Position numbers and translations under genes: made by a program. Positions 1 to 5,842 of a DNA stretch of 9,212 bases are shown in pieces. Each line of letters starts with the position of its first letter. The first letter of the stretch is position 1. Under the pieces are notes generated by a model, which had not been told where the DNA came from, did not search any database, and worked only from the letters and a program-made list of their open reading frames with translations. This stretch comes from Clostridiaceae bacterium (GTDB taxonomy: Bacteria; Bacillota; Clostridia; Clostridiales; Clostridiaceae). Location of the stretch: the NCBI GenBank assembly GCA_003510765.1, contig DOKV01000113.1, positions 1-9,212 on the forward strand, read 5' to 3'.

Positions 1-699
1 GAAAGACTAAAAAACGGTTTGTTTGGTGAAAACCCTGTTTTTGTACAAGTTCTCGCCATGTGTCCATTTTTGGCCGTGACCACCAGTGTTGAAAATGCAT
101 TGGGCATGGGCCTCTCAACCCTTGCGGTGCTGATTTTCTCCAATGCATTAATTTCAGCCGTCCGTAAATTTATTCCAAACAAAATTAGAATTCCTGCCTT
201 CATCGTCATCATTGCAGGATTCGTGTCCATCATCGATTTGTTTCTTGCAGCTTATCTGCCAGACCTCTACAAATCTTTGGGACTCTTTATCCCACTGATC
301 GTGGTAAATTGTATGATTCTTGGTAGAGCAGAAGCTTACGCCAGTAAGAACTCCGTTCTCCATTCCGTATACGACGCTCTGGGTATGGGATTAGGCTTTA
401 CCATGGCCCTATCCATCTTGGCATTCTTTAGGGAAATCCTTGGTGCAGGAACAGTCCTTGGCTTTCAAGTATTGCCACAAGCTTATGAGCCAGCAAACAT
501 CATGATTCTTGCGCCAGGAGCCTTCTTGACGCTAGGACTCATTATGGCTTTCATCAACAACAAGAACTTAAAGAAAGGCAAAGACCTTCTGAAAATTCAT
601 GACTGTGAAAGCTGTGGTATGGGCTGTGATATGCCAAAACCTGAAAAAATGAACATCAAACTGGATGCTGAAGCCATTCAGAAAGGAGGGACGAACTAA
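1..699 (+). CDS. rnfE: Electron transport complex subunit RnfE (5' partial)
   Basis: Integral membrane subunit of the Rnf complex, which oxidises reduced ferredoxin, reduces NAD+ and pumps Na+ or H+. The frame is open from base 1 and the first residues in the window (ERLKNGLFGENPVFVQVL) already belong to the conserved RnfE N-terminus, so the true start lies upstream; the TTG at 19 is an internal Leu codon. Family motifs are the CPFLAVTTS segment and PLIVVNC. Their two membrane cysteines (codons 61-63 and 310-312) match the pair that, with those of RnfA, holds a [2Fe-2S] cluster in Rnf/Nqr structures. About six hydrophobic helices are visible. After the last helix comes a soluble tail of about 40 residues with a C-x2-C-x3-C cluster near bases 604-630. 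The stop overlaps the rnfA start by one base (TAATG), implying translational coupling. Family assignment is secure. Confidence 0.95.
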   Translation, partial: ERLKNGLFGENPVFVQVLAMCPFLAVTTSVENALGMGLSTLAVLIFSNALISAVRKFIPNKIRIPAFIVIIAGFVSIIDLFLAAYLPDLYKSLGLFIPLIVVNCMILGRAEAYASKNSVLHSVYDALGMGLGFTMALSILAFFREILGAGTVLGFQVLPQAYEPANIMILAPGAFLTLGLIMAFINNKNLKKGKDLLKIHDCESCGMGCDMPKPEKMNIKLDAEAIQKGGTN

Positions 700-1274
700 T
701 GGATTTAATGATCATTTTTATCAACGCCATGTTGGTGAACAACTTCGTACTCTCTAGATTTCTTGGGATCTGTGGGTTCCTAGGGGTTTCTAAAAAGAGG
801 GATGCCTCCATTGGTATGGGCCTTGCGGTGCTATTTGTCATGTCCATTGCCTCCATTGGTACGTGGTCTGTTTATACCTTCTTACTAGAGCCCAATGGAT
901 TAGATTATTTAAAGACCGTGGCCTTTATTCTGGTCATTGCTGCCCTGGTTCAGTTTGTGGAAATGGTTGTGAAGAAGATGAGCCCAGCACTTTATGATGC
1001 CTTGGGGATCTTCCTCCCACTGATTACCACCAACTGCGCTGTACTAGGTGTCACTTTCCTTAATGTACAAGACAAACTCTCTCTCGGCGGAAGTCTTGTG
1101 AACGCCCTAGGTGCTGCCCTGGGATTCTTCCTAGCCATCGTGCTGATGGCCAGTATCCGAGAAAAACTTGACCGTGTTTCTTCCGTGCCAAGAGCTTTCC
1201 AAGGATTGCCCATCGCACTGATTACTGCAGGTCTTATGGCCATTTCATTCCTAGGATTTAAGGGATTAATATAG
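699..1274 (+). CDS. rnfA: Electron transport complex subunit RnfA
   Basis: Second membrane subunit of the Rnf complex, paralogous to RnfE and inserted in the opposite orientation in known structures. At 191 residues it has the family's usual length. The N-terminus (MLVNNFVLSRFLGICGFLG) is diagnostic. Cys25 in the first helix and Cys113 in PLITTNCAVLG are the conserved membrane cysteines expected to contribute to the RnfA-RnfE [2Fe-2S] cluster. Six hydrophobic helices are evident. The start is fixed by an AAAGGAGGG ribosome binding site at 682-690 and by the one-base overlap with the rnfE stop. rnfB follows after 16 bases, so the three genes are clearly cotranscribed. The order E-A-B matches the end of the clostridial rnfCDGEAB operon. 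No key residue is missing. Confidence 0.96.
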   Translation: MDLMIIFINAMLVNNFVLSRFLGICGFLGVSKKRDASIGMGLAVLFVMSIASIGTWSVYTFLLEPNGLDYLKTVAFILVIAALVQFVEMVVKKMSPALYDALGIFLPLITTNCAVLGVTFLNVQDKLSLGGSLVNALGAALGFFLAIVLMASIREKLDRVSSVPRAFQGLPIALITAGLMAISFLGFKGLI

Positions 1275-1290
1275 AAAGGGGGACAACAGT

Positions 1291-2121
1291 ATGACACAAA
1301 TCTTGATTCCCATAGCCATCATGGCTGGAATCGGTCTTGTTCTAGCCATACTTTTAGGCTATGCAGCCAATGTATTCGAAGTAAAACAAGACCCCAGAGT
1401 AGAAGAACTCATTCTGGTGCTCCCAGGCGTCAACTGTGGCGGCTGTGGATTTGCGGGATGTGAAGCCTACGCTAAAGGAGTAGCCCTTAATGGAGCAGAT
1501 CCTACTCTTTGTACTGTAGGAGGACCTGTGGTGGCCAACCAGATTGGCGACATCATGGGGGTGAAAGTCAATGCACAAGAAATCATGGTGGCTTATGTGA
1601 AGTGTAATGGCGACTGTGAAAAAGCCAAGGACAAGTATGAGTACCATGGCATCATGGACTGCGTAAGTGCTTCAGCGCTTCCAGGTGGCGGCGCAAAATC
1701 TTGTACATACGGATGCCTAGGTCTTGGGACCTGCGTTGCCGTGTGCGACTTTGATGCCATTGTCATTCGTGATGGCATCGCCATCATCGACGAAAACAAG
1801 TGCACCAATTGCGGTGCTTGCGTCAAAGCTTGTCCAAAAAACATCATTGAGTCTGTGCCACTAAATTCCAGAGTTCGTGTGGCTTGTAACTCTCTAGATG
1901 GGGCCAGAGACATCATGCAAAACTGTGAAGTGGGCTGTATTGCTTGTAAGAAGTGTGAAAAGGCATGTGAATATGATGCCATTCACGTAAACAACAATTT
2001 GGCAAAAATCGACTACGACAAATGTACCCAGTGTAATGCCTGTGTGGAAGTTTGTCCCAAGTCTACCATTGAAAACCTATTGATGATTCACAAGGCAAAG
2101 CCTAAAGACATCACTGCTTAA
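1291..2121 (+). CDS. rnfB: Electron transport complex iron-sulfur subunit RnfB
   Basis: Membrane-anchored polyferredoxin that accepts electrons from ferredoxin and passes them into the Rnf complex. Residues 4-26 form one transmembrane anchor. An N-terminal [4Fe-4S] motif follows (Cys49, Cys52, Cys57, Cys74; C-x2-C-x4-C-x16-C, in the segment CGGCGFAGC). The rest is ferredoxin-like: a CTYGCLGLGTCVAVC region, CTNCGACVKACP, then a second pair, CEVGCIACKKCEKAC and CTQCNACVEVCP. That gives about five or six clusters, the multi-cluster RnfB form typical of anaerobes. The protein has 276 residues. The start is supported by a GAAAGGGGGA ribosome binding site at 1274-1283. It is the last gene of the operon, followed six bases later by a strong terminator. 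Confidence 0.96.
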   Translation: MTQILIPIAIMAGIGLVLAILLGYAANVFEVKQDPRVEELILVLPGVNCGGCGFAGCEAYAKGVALNGADPTLCTVGGPVVANQIGDIMGVKVNAQEIMVAYVKCNGDCEKAKDKYEYHGIMDCVSASALPGGGAKSCTYGCLGLGTCVAVCDFDAIVIRDGIAIIDENKCTNCGACVKACPKNIIESVPLNSRVRVACNSLDGARDIMQNCEVGCIACKKCEKACEYDAIHVNNNLAKIDYDKCTQCNACVEVCPKSTIENLLMIHKAKPKDITA

Positions 2122-2126
2122 CACTC

Positions 2127-2167
2127 AAAAAGACTGGATCTATGAAACATGGATCCAGTCTTTTTTT
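2127..2167 (+). terminator. Intrinsic terminator of the rnf operon
   Basis: A near-perfect hairpin begins six bases after the rnfB stop. The left arm is 2127-2144 (AAAAAGACTGGATC then TATG) and the right arm 2148-2165, with a three-base loop AAA. One U-G wobble interrupts the stem, which runs directly into seven T residues (2161-2167). Because the left arm starts with five A residues it may also work weakly in reverse, towards readthrough from the convergent thiolase gene. Confidence 0.93.
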
Positions 2168-2228
2168 ATGGCGTACCACCAGCCTCGCTGGCCGCCTCCT
2201 GGCAAAGGATCTTCTTATAGAAAATAGA

Positions 2229-2260
2229 AGAAGCTGCAAGTCTAGAGACTTGCAGCTTCT
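2229..2260 (-). terminator. Candidate terminator of the thiolase gene
   Basis: A perfect inverted repeat has 15-base arms, AGAAGCTGCAAGTCT at 2229-2243 and its complement at 2246-2260, separated by two bases; the loop would open to TAGA. It lies about 50 bases past the thiolase stop. Read on the minus strand the stem is followed by TCTATTTTC, an interrupted U tract, whereas on the plus strand there is no U tract. It therefore most likely terminates the minus-strand thiolase transcript. The interrupted tail lowers confidence. Confidence 0.7.
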
Positions 2261-2309
2261 ATACGGTTTGGGGAAACCATAAGGCGTTACCAATGATATT
2301 TACAAAGGG

Positions 2310-3488
2310 TTATCTCTTCACGATGAGGGAAGTGCCCATACCACCACCAATGCAAAGGGTGGCCAAGCCATAGGTAGCTTCACGTCTTTTTAGCTCATGA
2401 AGAAGGGTCACAAGAATTCTTGCTCCAGATGCACCCACTGGATGACCAAGGGCAATGGCTCCACCATTGACATTGACCTTCAAAGGATTCCACTGTAGCT
2501 CTTTTCCCACCCCCAGGGCTTGCGCTGCAAAGGCTTCATTGGCTTCAATAAGATCCAGATCATCCACGGTTAAGCCTGCTTTTTGAAGGGCTGCTTTTGT
2601 GGCTGGGACAGGGCCCATCCCCATGATGCTAGGATCTACACCACCATTGCCATAGGACACGATGGTGGCCAAAGGAGTCAAGCCCAGTTCTTCTGCTTTT
2701 TCTTTGCTCATGACCACCAGTGCTGCTGCGCCATCGTTGATGCCTGAGGCATTTCCAGCGGTGACGGTACCATCTTTCTTAAAGGCAGGGCGTAGTTTAC
2801 CAAGACCTTCTTTTGTTACGCCTTTTTTGGGATATTCATCTGTATCCACCACCACAGGATCACCTTTTCTTTGAGGAATCACCACAGGAACAATCTCTTC
2901 TTTGAAGTAGCCTGCCGCCATGGCTTTCTCTGCTTTATTCTGGCTTTCAGCAGCGAAGGCATCTTGTTCTTCTCTGGTGATGCCATACTTTTCAGCGATA
3001 TTCTCTGCGGTGATGCCCATGTGATAGCCATTGAAGGCGTCGGTTAGGGCGTCATGAATCATGGTATCCACCATGGTATCATTGCCCATTCTGGAACCAA
3101 ATCGCGCATTATTTAGCACATAAGGCGCTCTGGACATATTCTCTGTACCACCTACCACTACAATGTCATTGTCTCCAGCAAGAATGGTCTGAGCGGCCAA
3201 AGAAACCGTTCTTAGGCCAGAACCACAGAGCATGTTGATGGTGGTGGCTGGTACCTCTACTGGAATACCTGCCTTTACGGATACTTGCCTAGCTACACCT
3301 TGACCAAGACCTGCTTGTAAAATACAACCCAGGTATACTTCATTGACCTGTTCTGGTTTAATACCTGCTTGTACAATGGCTTCTTTCACTGCCACTACAC
3401 CCAAGTCTACCGCATTGACGTTTTTAAACACCCCACCAAAACTTCCCACCGGTGTTCTTACTGCACTGACGATTACAACTTCTTTCAT
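2310..3488 (-). CDS. thlA: Acetyl-CoA acetyltransferase (thiolase)
   Basis: Biosynthetic-type thiolase that condenses two acetyl-CoA to acetoacetyl-CoA (reversible). This is the entry step to butyrate, butanol, ketone-body or polyhydroxyalkanoate chemistry in the cytoplasm. At 392 residues it has the standard length. The nucleophilic Cys88 is in NMLCGSGLR. The GHP motif with catalytic His349 is in [12 protein letters not shown], and the second active-site Cys379 in LCIGGGMG. The [10 protein letters not shown] motif is also present. The start is fixed by an AGGGAGGT ribosome binding site at 3500-3493. No partner such as 3-hydroxybutyryl-CoA dehydrogenase, crotonase or CoA-transferase is adjacent: the gene is single, convergent with rnfB and divergent from nfeD. 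The function is secure. The choice of acetyl-CoA as substrate rests on overall similarity to ThlA/AtoB; the gene name is by resemblance. Confidence 0.95.
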   Translation of the reverse strand: MKEVVIVSAVRTPVGSFGGVFKNVNAVDLGVVAVKEAIVQAGIKPEQVNEVYLGCILQAGLGQGVARQVSVKAGIPVEVPATTINMLCGSGLRTVSLAAQTILAGDNDIVVVGGTENMSRAPYVLNNARFGSRMGNDTMVDTMIHDALTDAFNGYHMGITAENIAEKYGITREEQDAFAAESQNKAEKAMAAGYFKEEIVPVVIPQRKGDPVVVDTDEYPKKGVTKEGLGKLRPAFKKDGTVTAGNASGINDGAAALVVMSKEKAEELGLTPLATIVSYGNGGVDPSIMGMGPVPATKAALQKAGLTVDDLDLIEANEAFAAQALGVGKELQWNPLKVNVNGGAIALGHPVGASGARILVTLLHELKRREATYGLATLCIGGGMGTSLIVKR

Positions 3489-3573
3489 GTTGACCTCCCT
3501 AAATCTCTATAAATTGAATGCCACAAGAACGCAAGCGAGAAGCCGCCTCTGTGGAATCCTTTCTTTCTTCTCC

Positions 3574-3602
3574 ATGATAACATGAAAGGTATTTCATGTA
3601 TA
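3574..3602 (-). promoter_or_regulatory. Candidate thiolase promoter
   Basis: Read on the minus strand, TATACA (3602-3597) stands 17 bases upstream of TATCAT (3579-3574), and the latter is preceded by TGT, giving an extended -10 (TGTTATCAT). Transcription would begin near 3567 and leave a leader of about 80 bases before the thiolase ATG. The -35 matches consensus at four of six positions. This is a prediction from sequence only. Confidence 0.5.
3580..3599. promoter_or_regulatory. Inverted repeat (operator-like) in the thiolase promoter spacer
   Basis: ACATGAAA (3580-3587) and TTTCATGT (3592-3599) form a perfect 8-bp inverted repeat around GGTA. It fills the space between the proposed -35 and -10 boxes, a classic position for a repressor. 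Imperfect outer arms CCAT (3572-3575) and ATGG (3602-3605) extend the symmetry. The cognate regulator is not in this window. Confidence 0.5.
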
Positions 3603-3670
3603 TGGAGTTTTATGCTTCGCCATCGCTGTGTACACCTTGAAAAAACCGTGTTAGGGGCCAAAACCCTTGG

Positions 3671-3700
3671 AACATGATGGTTTCATCATGTTTTCGTTTT
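3671..3700 (+). repeat. Terminator-like hairpin without an upstream gene
   Basis: AACATGATG (3671-3679) and CATCATGTT (3684-3692) form a perfect 9-bp stem with loop GTTT, followed by TTCGTTTT. The shape suits a weak plus-strand terminator, yet no plus-strand gene precedes it. It could end antisense or leader transcription, or be a protein-binding palindrome. Confidence 0.4.
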
Positions 3701-3775
3701 CAAAAGAATTTTTCCTCTTAAAATATTTTACATTTTGTTCACGATTACAGAAGAATCTTTTCCTTCTCTCATAGC

Positions 3776-3794
3776 CCTTGAGCCTCAAGGTTTT
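3776..3794 (+). repeat. Short hairpin with a T tail
   Basis: CCTTGAG (3776-3782) and CTCAAGG (3784-3790) are complementary around a single C, so the loop would open to at least three bases. TTTTCTCTATT follows. It resembles a weak plus-strand terminator lying 120 bases upstream of nfeD. Its function is uncertain. Confidence 0.3.
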
Positions 3795-3839
3795 CTCTAT
3801 TCCATCTTGATTTTGTGTTATTCATTATTCTTTATTCTA

Positions 3840-3860
3840 GTATTAAATACCATTTAATAC
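3840..3860. promoter_or_regulatory. Inverted repeat upstream of the nfeD promoter
   Basis: GTATTAAAT (3840-3848) and ATTTAATAC (3852-3860) form a perfect 9-bp inverted repeat around ACC. It ends directly before the position where the -35 box of the nfeD promoter would lie (3861-3866). This placement fits an operator or activator site. A role as a transcript hairpin is unlikely because it lies upstream of the predicted start of transcription. Confidence 0.45.
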
Positions 3861-3880
3861 TTTATTTTTTACTCTTTGTT

Positions 3881-3889
3881 TGGTATAAT
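3881..3889 (+). promoter_or_regulatory. Candidate nfeD-SPFH promoter (extended -10)
   Basis: TGGTATAAT is a perfect -10 hexamer (3884-3889) with the TGn extension. The -35 region (3861-3866, TTTATT) is poor, as is common for extended -10 promoters. Transcription would start near 3896, so the message would begin almost at the AAGGAGGTG ribosome binding site (3898-3906). The sigma-W signature known for some Bacillus NfeD/flotillin operons is not seen. Confidence 0.65.
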
Positions 3890-3914
3890 ACATTCATAAG
3901 GAGGTGCATACACT

Positions 3915-4334
3915 ATGCATTGGATTTGGTTCATACTCGTTGTCTTTGTCGTTGCTTTAGACCTTGCCACCAGCAACATTCTTTTGTCTTGGCTGGGTCT
4001 TGGGTTCCTCGCAGCCTGGCTCCTAGGGTTCTATGTGGACTTTTGGGTACAAGCAGTGGTGGCTCTTCTCATTGGCCTCATAGCACTCTTTTATGGGAAT
4101 CGACTTTCCAAAAAATATATTCGTAGGAATATCTCTACGGATCCGATTTTACTGGATAAGTATATCGGCCACTCCTTTGTGGCCGATCATGACATCACCC
4201 ATCACGCTCAGCATAAAGTCAATGGGATTTATTGGCAGGTAAGAAACATCGGCCACCCTATAGAAGGTGGCCAGCGGTGCTTCATCATTGCCATTGAAGA
4301 AAACAAACTCATCATACGTAAGGAGGAAAACTAA
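3915..4334 (+). CDS. NfeD family membrane protein
   Basis: Short-form NfeD protein of 139 residues. Residues 3-63 contain two or three hydrophobic helices. After a basic cytoplasmic linker (NRLSKKYIRR), residues 80-139 form the C-terminal OB-fold-like domain; the pattern of a conserved Gly near its start, then VNGIYWQVR, a P-I-x-x-G turn and a terminal beta strand (NKLIIRKEE) is typical. NfeD proteins partner SPFH/stomatin proteins and are thought to help assemble or position them in the membrane; no enzymatic activity is expected in this form. The partner gene is directly downstream, one base after the stop. The start is fixed by AAGGAGGTG at 3898-3906. Family call is from domain layout plus context. 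Confidence 0.88.
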   Translation: MHWIWFILVVFVVALDLATSNILLSWLGLGFLAAWLLGFYVDFWVQAVVALLIGLIALFYGNRLSKKYIRRNISTDPILLDKYIGHSFVADHDITHHAQHKVNGIYWQVRNIGHPIEGGQRCFIIAIEENKLIIRKEEN

Positions 4335-4335
4335 T

Positions 4336-5283
4336 ATGCCATGGATGTTTATAACTGCCATACTATTACTTTTTGCACTACTAATTCTATTGACGTCAAT
4401 CAAAGTGGTGAACACCGGTCAAGTCTTTGTCTTGGAGAGATTTGGACAATACTATAAAACCCTCAATCCAGGGTGGCATGTGATTCTACCCTTTGTAGAT
4501 TATGTGCGCCGAAAGATCTCCATGAAGCAACAAATCTTAGACATTCAGCCCCAAACCGTCATCACCAAAGACAATGTCAACATCAGCGTTGACAATGTCA
4601 TCTTCTATCAAGTACTAAACCCCAAAGATGCCGTCTACAACATCGAAAACTACGTTTCTGGAATCATGTACGCCACCATTACCAATATGAGAAATATCAT
4701 TGGTGATATGTCCCTGGACGAAGTTCTTGCCGGGAGAGACCAAATCAACATGAAACTTCTCCACATTGTAGATGCCATCACCGATGCCTATGGAATCAAA
4801 CTACTTTCGGTGGAGATCAAAAACATTCTTCCACCAGCAGAAATTCAAAATGCCATGGAAAAACAAATGAAAGCGGAGCGTGAAAAACGTGCTGCCATCC
4901 TCATTGCTGAAGGGGATCGAGAATCCAGCATCGCCAGAGCAGAAGGAGAGAAAAGAAGCAACATCCTCCGGGCCGAAGCAGAAAAAGAAAAGAACATCCG
5001 CTTAGCCGAAGGATTAAAAGAATCCCAACTTTTAGAGGCTGAAGGAAAAGCCAAAGCCATTGAAACTATAGCCAATGCGGAGGCTGAAGCCATCCGAAAG
5101 GTAAATACCTCCATCATTGAGTCTGGTACCGATGCAAGAATCATCGCTTTAAAACAAGTGGAAGCCCTGAAAGAACTTTCCCTAAACCCAGCCAACAAAC
5201 TGATTTTACCTGTGGATGCCTTAAGCTCTTTGGGTAGCATTGCGGCCATGGCGGATGTCATTGGTGAGCAAAGGAAGTCCTAG
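4336..5283 (+). CDS. SPFH/Band 7 (stomatin-like, QmcA-type) membrane protein
   Basis: Stomatin/prohibitin-type scaffold protein of 315 residues, anchored in the cytoplasmic membrane and expected to form large oligomers in ordered membrane domains. Residues 3-21 are a single transmembrane helix. The SPFH domain follows (about 24-200), opening with VNTGQVFVLERFGQYYKTL and including PFVDYVRRKISMKQQ. A long Ala/Glu/Arg-rich coiled coil (about 195-270) carries repeated AEG/AEA units, and the tail is less charged. The ATG at 4336 is preferred because AGGAGG at 4321-4326 lies nine bases upstream; the frame extends back to 4267 but would overlap nfeD. An ATG at 4345 is also possible. It forms an operon with nfeD (TAATATG junction). 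I see no clear terminator directly after it, so readthrough into the small gene downstream is possible. Confidence 0.93.
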   Translation: MPWMFITAILLLFALLILLTSIKVVNTGQVFVLERFGQYYKTLNPGWHVILPFVDYVRRKISMKQQILDIQPQTVITKDNVNISVDNVIFYQVLNPKDAVYNIENYVSGIMYATITNMRNIIGDMSLDEVLAGRDQINMKLLHIVDAITDAYGIKLLSVEIKNILPPAEIQNAMEKQMKAEREKRAAILIAEGDRESSIARAEGEKRSNILRAEAEKEKNIRLAEGLKESQLLEAEGKAKAIETIANAEAEAIRKVNTSIIESGTDARIIALKQVEALKELSLNPANKLILPVDALSSLGSIAAMADVIGEQRKS

Positions 5284-5360
5284 CAAATCATTGGACAGAA
5301 GCCTTTAGTATGGGCTTTGGATAAAAAGAATGCTGAAAAATGGTATAGGTTCATCCTCCA

Positions 5361-5369
5361 TGCTATGAT
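5361..5369 (+). promoter_or_regulatory. Candidate promoter of the small membrane protein gene
   Basis: TGCTATGAT is an extended -10 element with the hexamer at 5364-5369. No good -35 is present (TGGTAT at 17-base spacing). Transcription would begin near 5376 and leave a leader of about 100 bases. The gene may equally be read through from the SPFH operon. Confidence 0.4.
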
Positions 5370-5475
5370 ATAGGTATAGGAACACCATTCAAGGAATCCT
5401 CCTACCAAAAATGGCATGGGGAGAACAAAGAGTGCTTTCATGGAGCAGCAGATCAAGAAGAAAAGGGGACAAATA

Positions 5476-5679
5476 ATGATCTTTTTAGCGGTAATACTCA
5501 TAATCATTGGATTAACCATGTTATTTGCACCAACATTATTTTGGAAACTCACAGAATCTTGGAAATCTGAAAACGCCTCTAGTCCATCAGACTTGTACAA
5601 AGTTGATGTGACATTTGGTGGGATTATGATGATCCTGGTGGGTTTGGCTGGCGTGCTGGCTGAGCTATTTTTAACCTAA
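5476..5679 (+). CDS. Small two-helix membrane protein (DUF6199-like)
   Basis: A 67-residue protein with two transmembrane helices (about 2-19 and 47-65) joined by a polar loop containing WKLTESWKSENASSPSDLY. The ESWKS...PSDLY signature between two hydrophobic helices, with FGGIMMILVG opening the second, matches what I recall of the DUF6199 family of small Firmicute membrane proteins. Its function is unknown. The ATG at 5476 is chosen because AAAAGGGGA (5461-5469) is well spaced and the hydrophobic helix then starts at residue 2. In-frame ATGs at 5416 and 5440 would add a basic N-terminal extension but lack a good ribosome binding site. It lies 192 bases after the SPFH gene, possibly in the same transcript. 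Confidence 0.78.
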   Translation: MIFLAVILIIIGLTMLFAPTLFWKLTESWKSENASSPSDLYKVDVTFGGIMMILVGLAGVLAELFLT

Positions 5680-5757
5680 AGAAGGCTCCTTAGGCCCATA
5701 GAAAAGAGAGTTGGGGTGAATCCTTTTTTCCATAAATAAGTATTAGTACATCTCTCA

Positions 5758-5789
5758 AACCGCGCTATATGCTCATCTATGGCGCGGTT
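5758..5789 (+). terminator. GC-rich hairpin: possible terminator or operator before the reductase gene
   Basis: AACCGCGCTATA (5758-5769) pairs with TATGGCGCGGTT (5778-5789) through 12 pairs including one wobble, with an eight-base loop. It lies 79 bases after the small membrane gene and could end its transcript, but the tail TCTATCTGTTAT is a poor U tract. It also occupies the -35 area of the next promoter, so an operator role is an equal alternative. Confidence 0.4.
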
Positions 5790-5794
5790 CTATC

Positions 5795-5803
5795 TGTTAT
5801 AAT
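5795..5803 (+). promoter_or_regulatory. Candidate promoter of the short-chain dehydrogenase gene
   Basis: TGTTATAAT is a perfect extended -10 element with its hexamer at 5798-5803. The -35 region (5775-5780, ATCTAT) is poor and lies inside the adjacent hairpin. Transcription would begin near 5810, with a leader of about 30 bases before the ribosome binding site. Confidence 0.6.
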
Positions 5804-5842
5804 CAATTCAAAGATGTGACACAGCCAAGAGGAGGACGCATG

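Larger units (their letters stand above)
3489..3914. other. Divergent intergenic region between thiolase and nfeD
   Basis: This 426-base stretch has no convincing gene in any frame. It contains the thiolase ribosome binding site, a candidate minus-strand promoter with an inverted repeat in its spacer (3574-3602), a 9-bp hairpin with a T-rich tail (3671-3700), a 7-bp hairpin with a TTTT tail (3776-3794), a 9-bp inverted repeat (3840-3860) and the candidate nfeD promoter (3881-3889). It is more AT-rich than the flanking genes from about 3690 onward. The stretch 3606-3670 shows nothing I can name. Confidence 0.7.

Noticed and set aside
992..1297. Antisense open frame opposite the end of rnfA
   Set aside because: It is fully inside a well-supported gene and has no ribosome binding site or recognisable domain.
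1593..1982. Antisense open frame opposite rnfB
   Set aside because: The composition reflects the Cys-rich coding strand, and there is no start signal or family resemblance.
2179..2191. Small hairpin CCAGC-CTC-GCTGG downstream of the rnf terminator
   Set aside because: A 5-bp stem with no U tract and no second copy seen in the window is likely chance.
2111..2293. 60-codon minus-strand frame between rnfB and the thiolase gene
   Set aside because: It spans two hairpins, is rich in basic residues of no known pattern, and overlaps the rnfB stop; it is best explained as noncoding DNA.
3506..3534. TTGCGT-17-TATAGA as an alternative minus-strand thiolase promoter
   Set aside because: Transcription would start at about 3499, inside the ribosome binding site, leaving no usable leader.
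3597..3670. Possible riboswitch or structured leader (a GCGATGG-like string on the minus strand suggested the fluoride class)
   Set aside because: The required pairing and downstream conserved segments could not be found, and the stretch lies upstream of the predicted thiolase transcription start.
3815..4126. Plus-strand frame overlapping the start of nfeD
   Set aside because: It starts in the AT-rich promoter region and runs out of frame through nfeD, whose own frame has the ribosome binding site and domain.
4845..5261. Long open frame antisense to the SPFH gene's coiled-coil region
   Set aside because: Its Ser/Ala/Phe-rich translation is the mirror of the Ala/Glu repeats on the coding strand, there is no ribosome binding site, and the sense gene is clearly real.
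5287..5325. Weak hairpin (AAGCC/GGCTT) after the SPFH gene as a terminator
   Set aside because: The stem is only five pairs and no U tract follows it.
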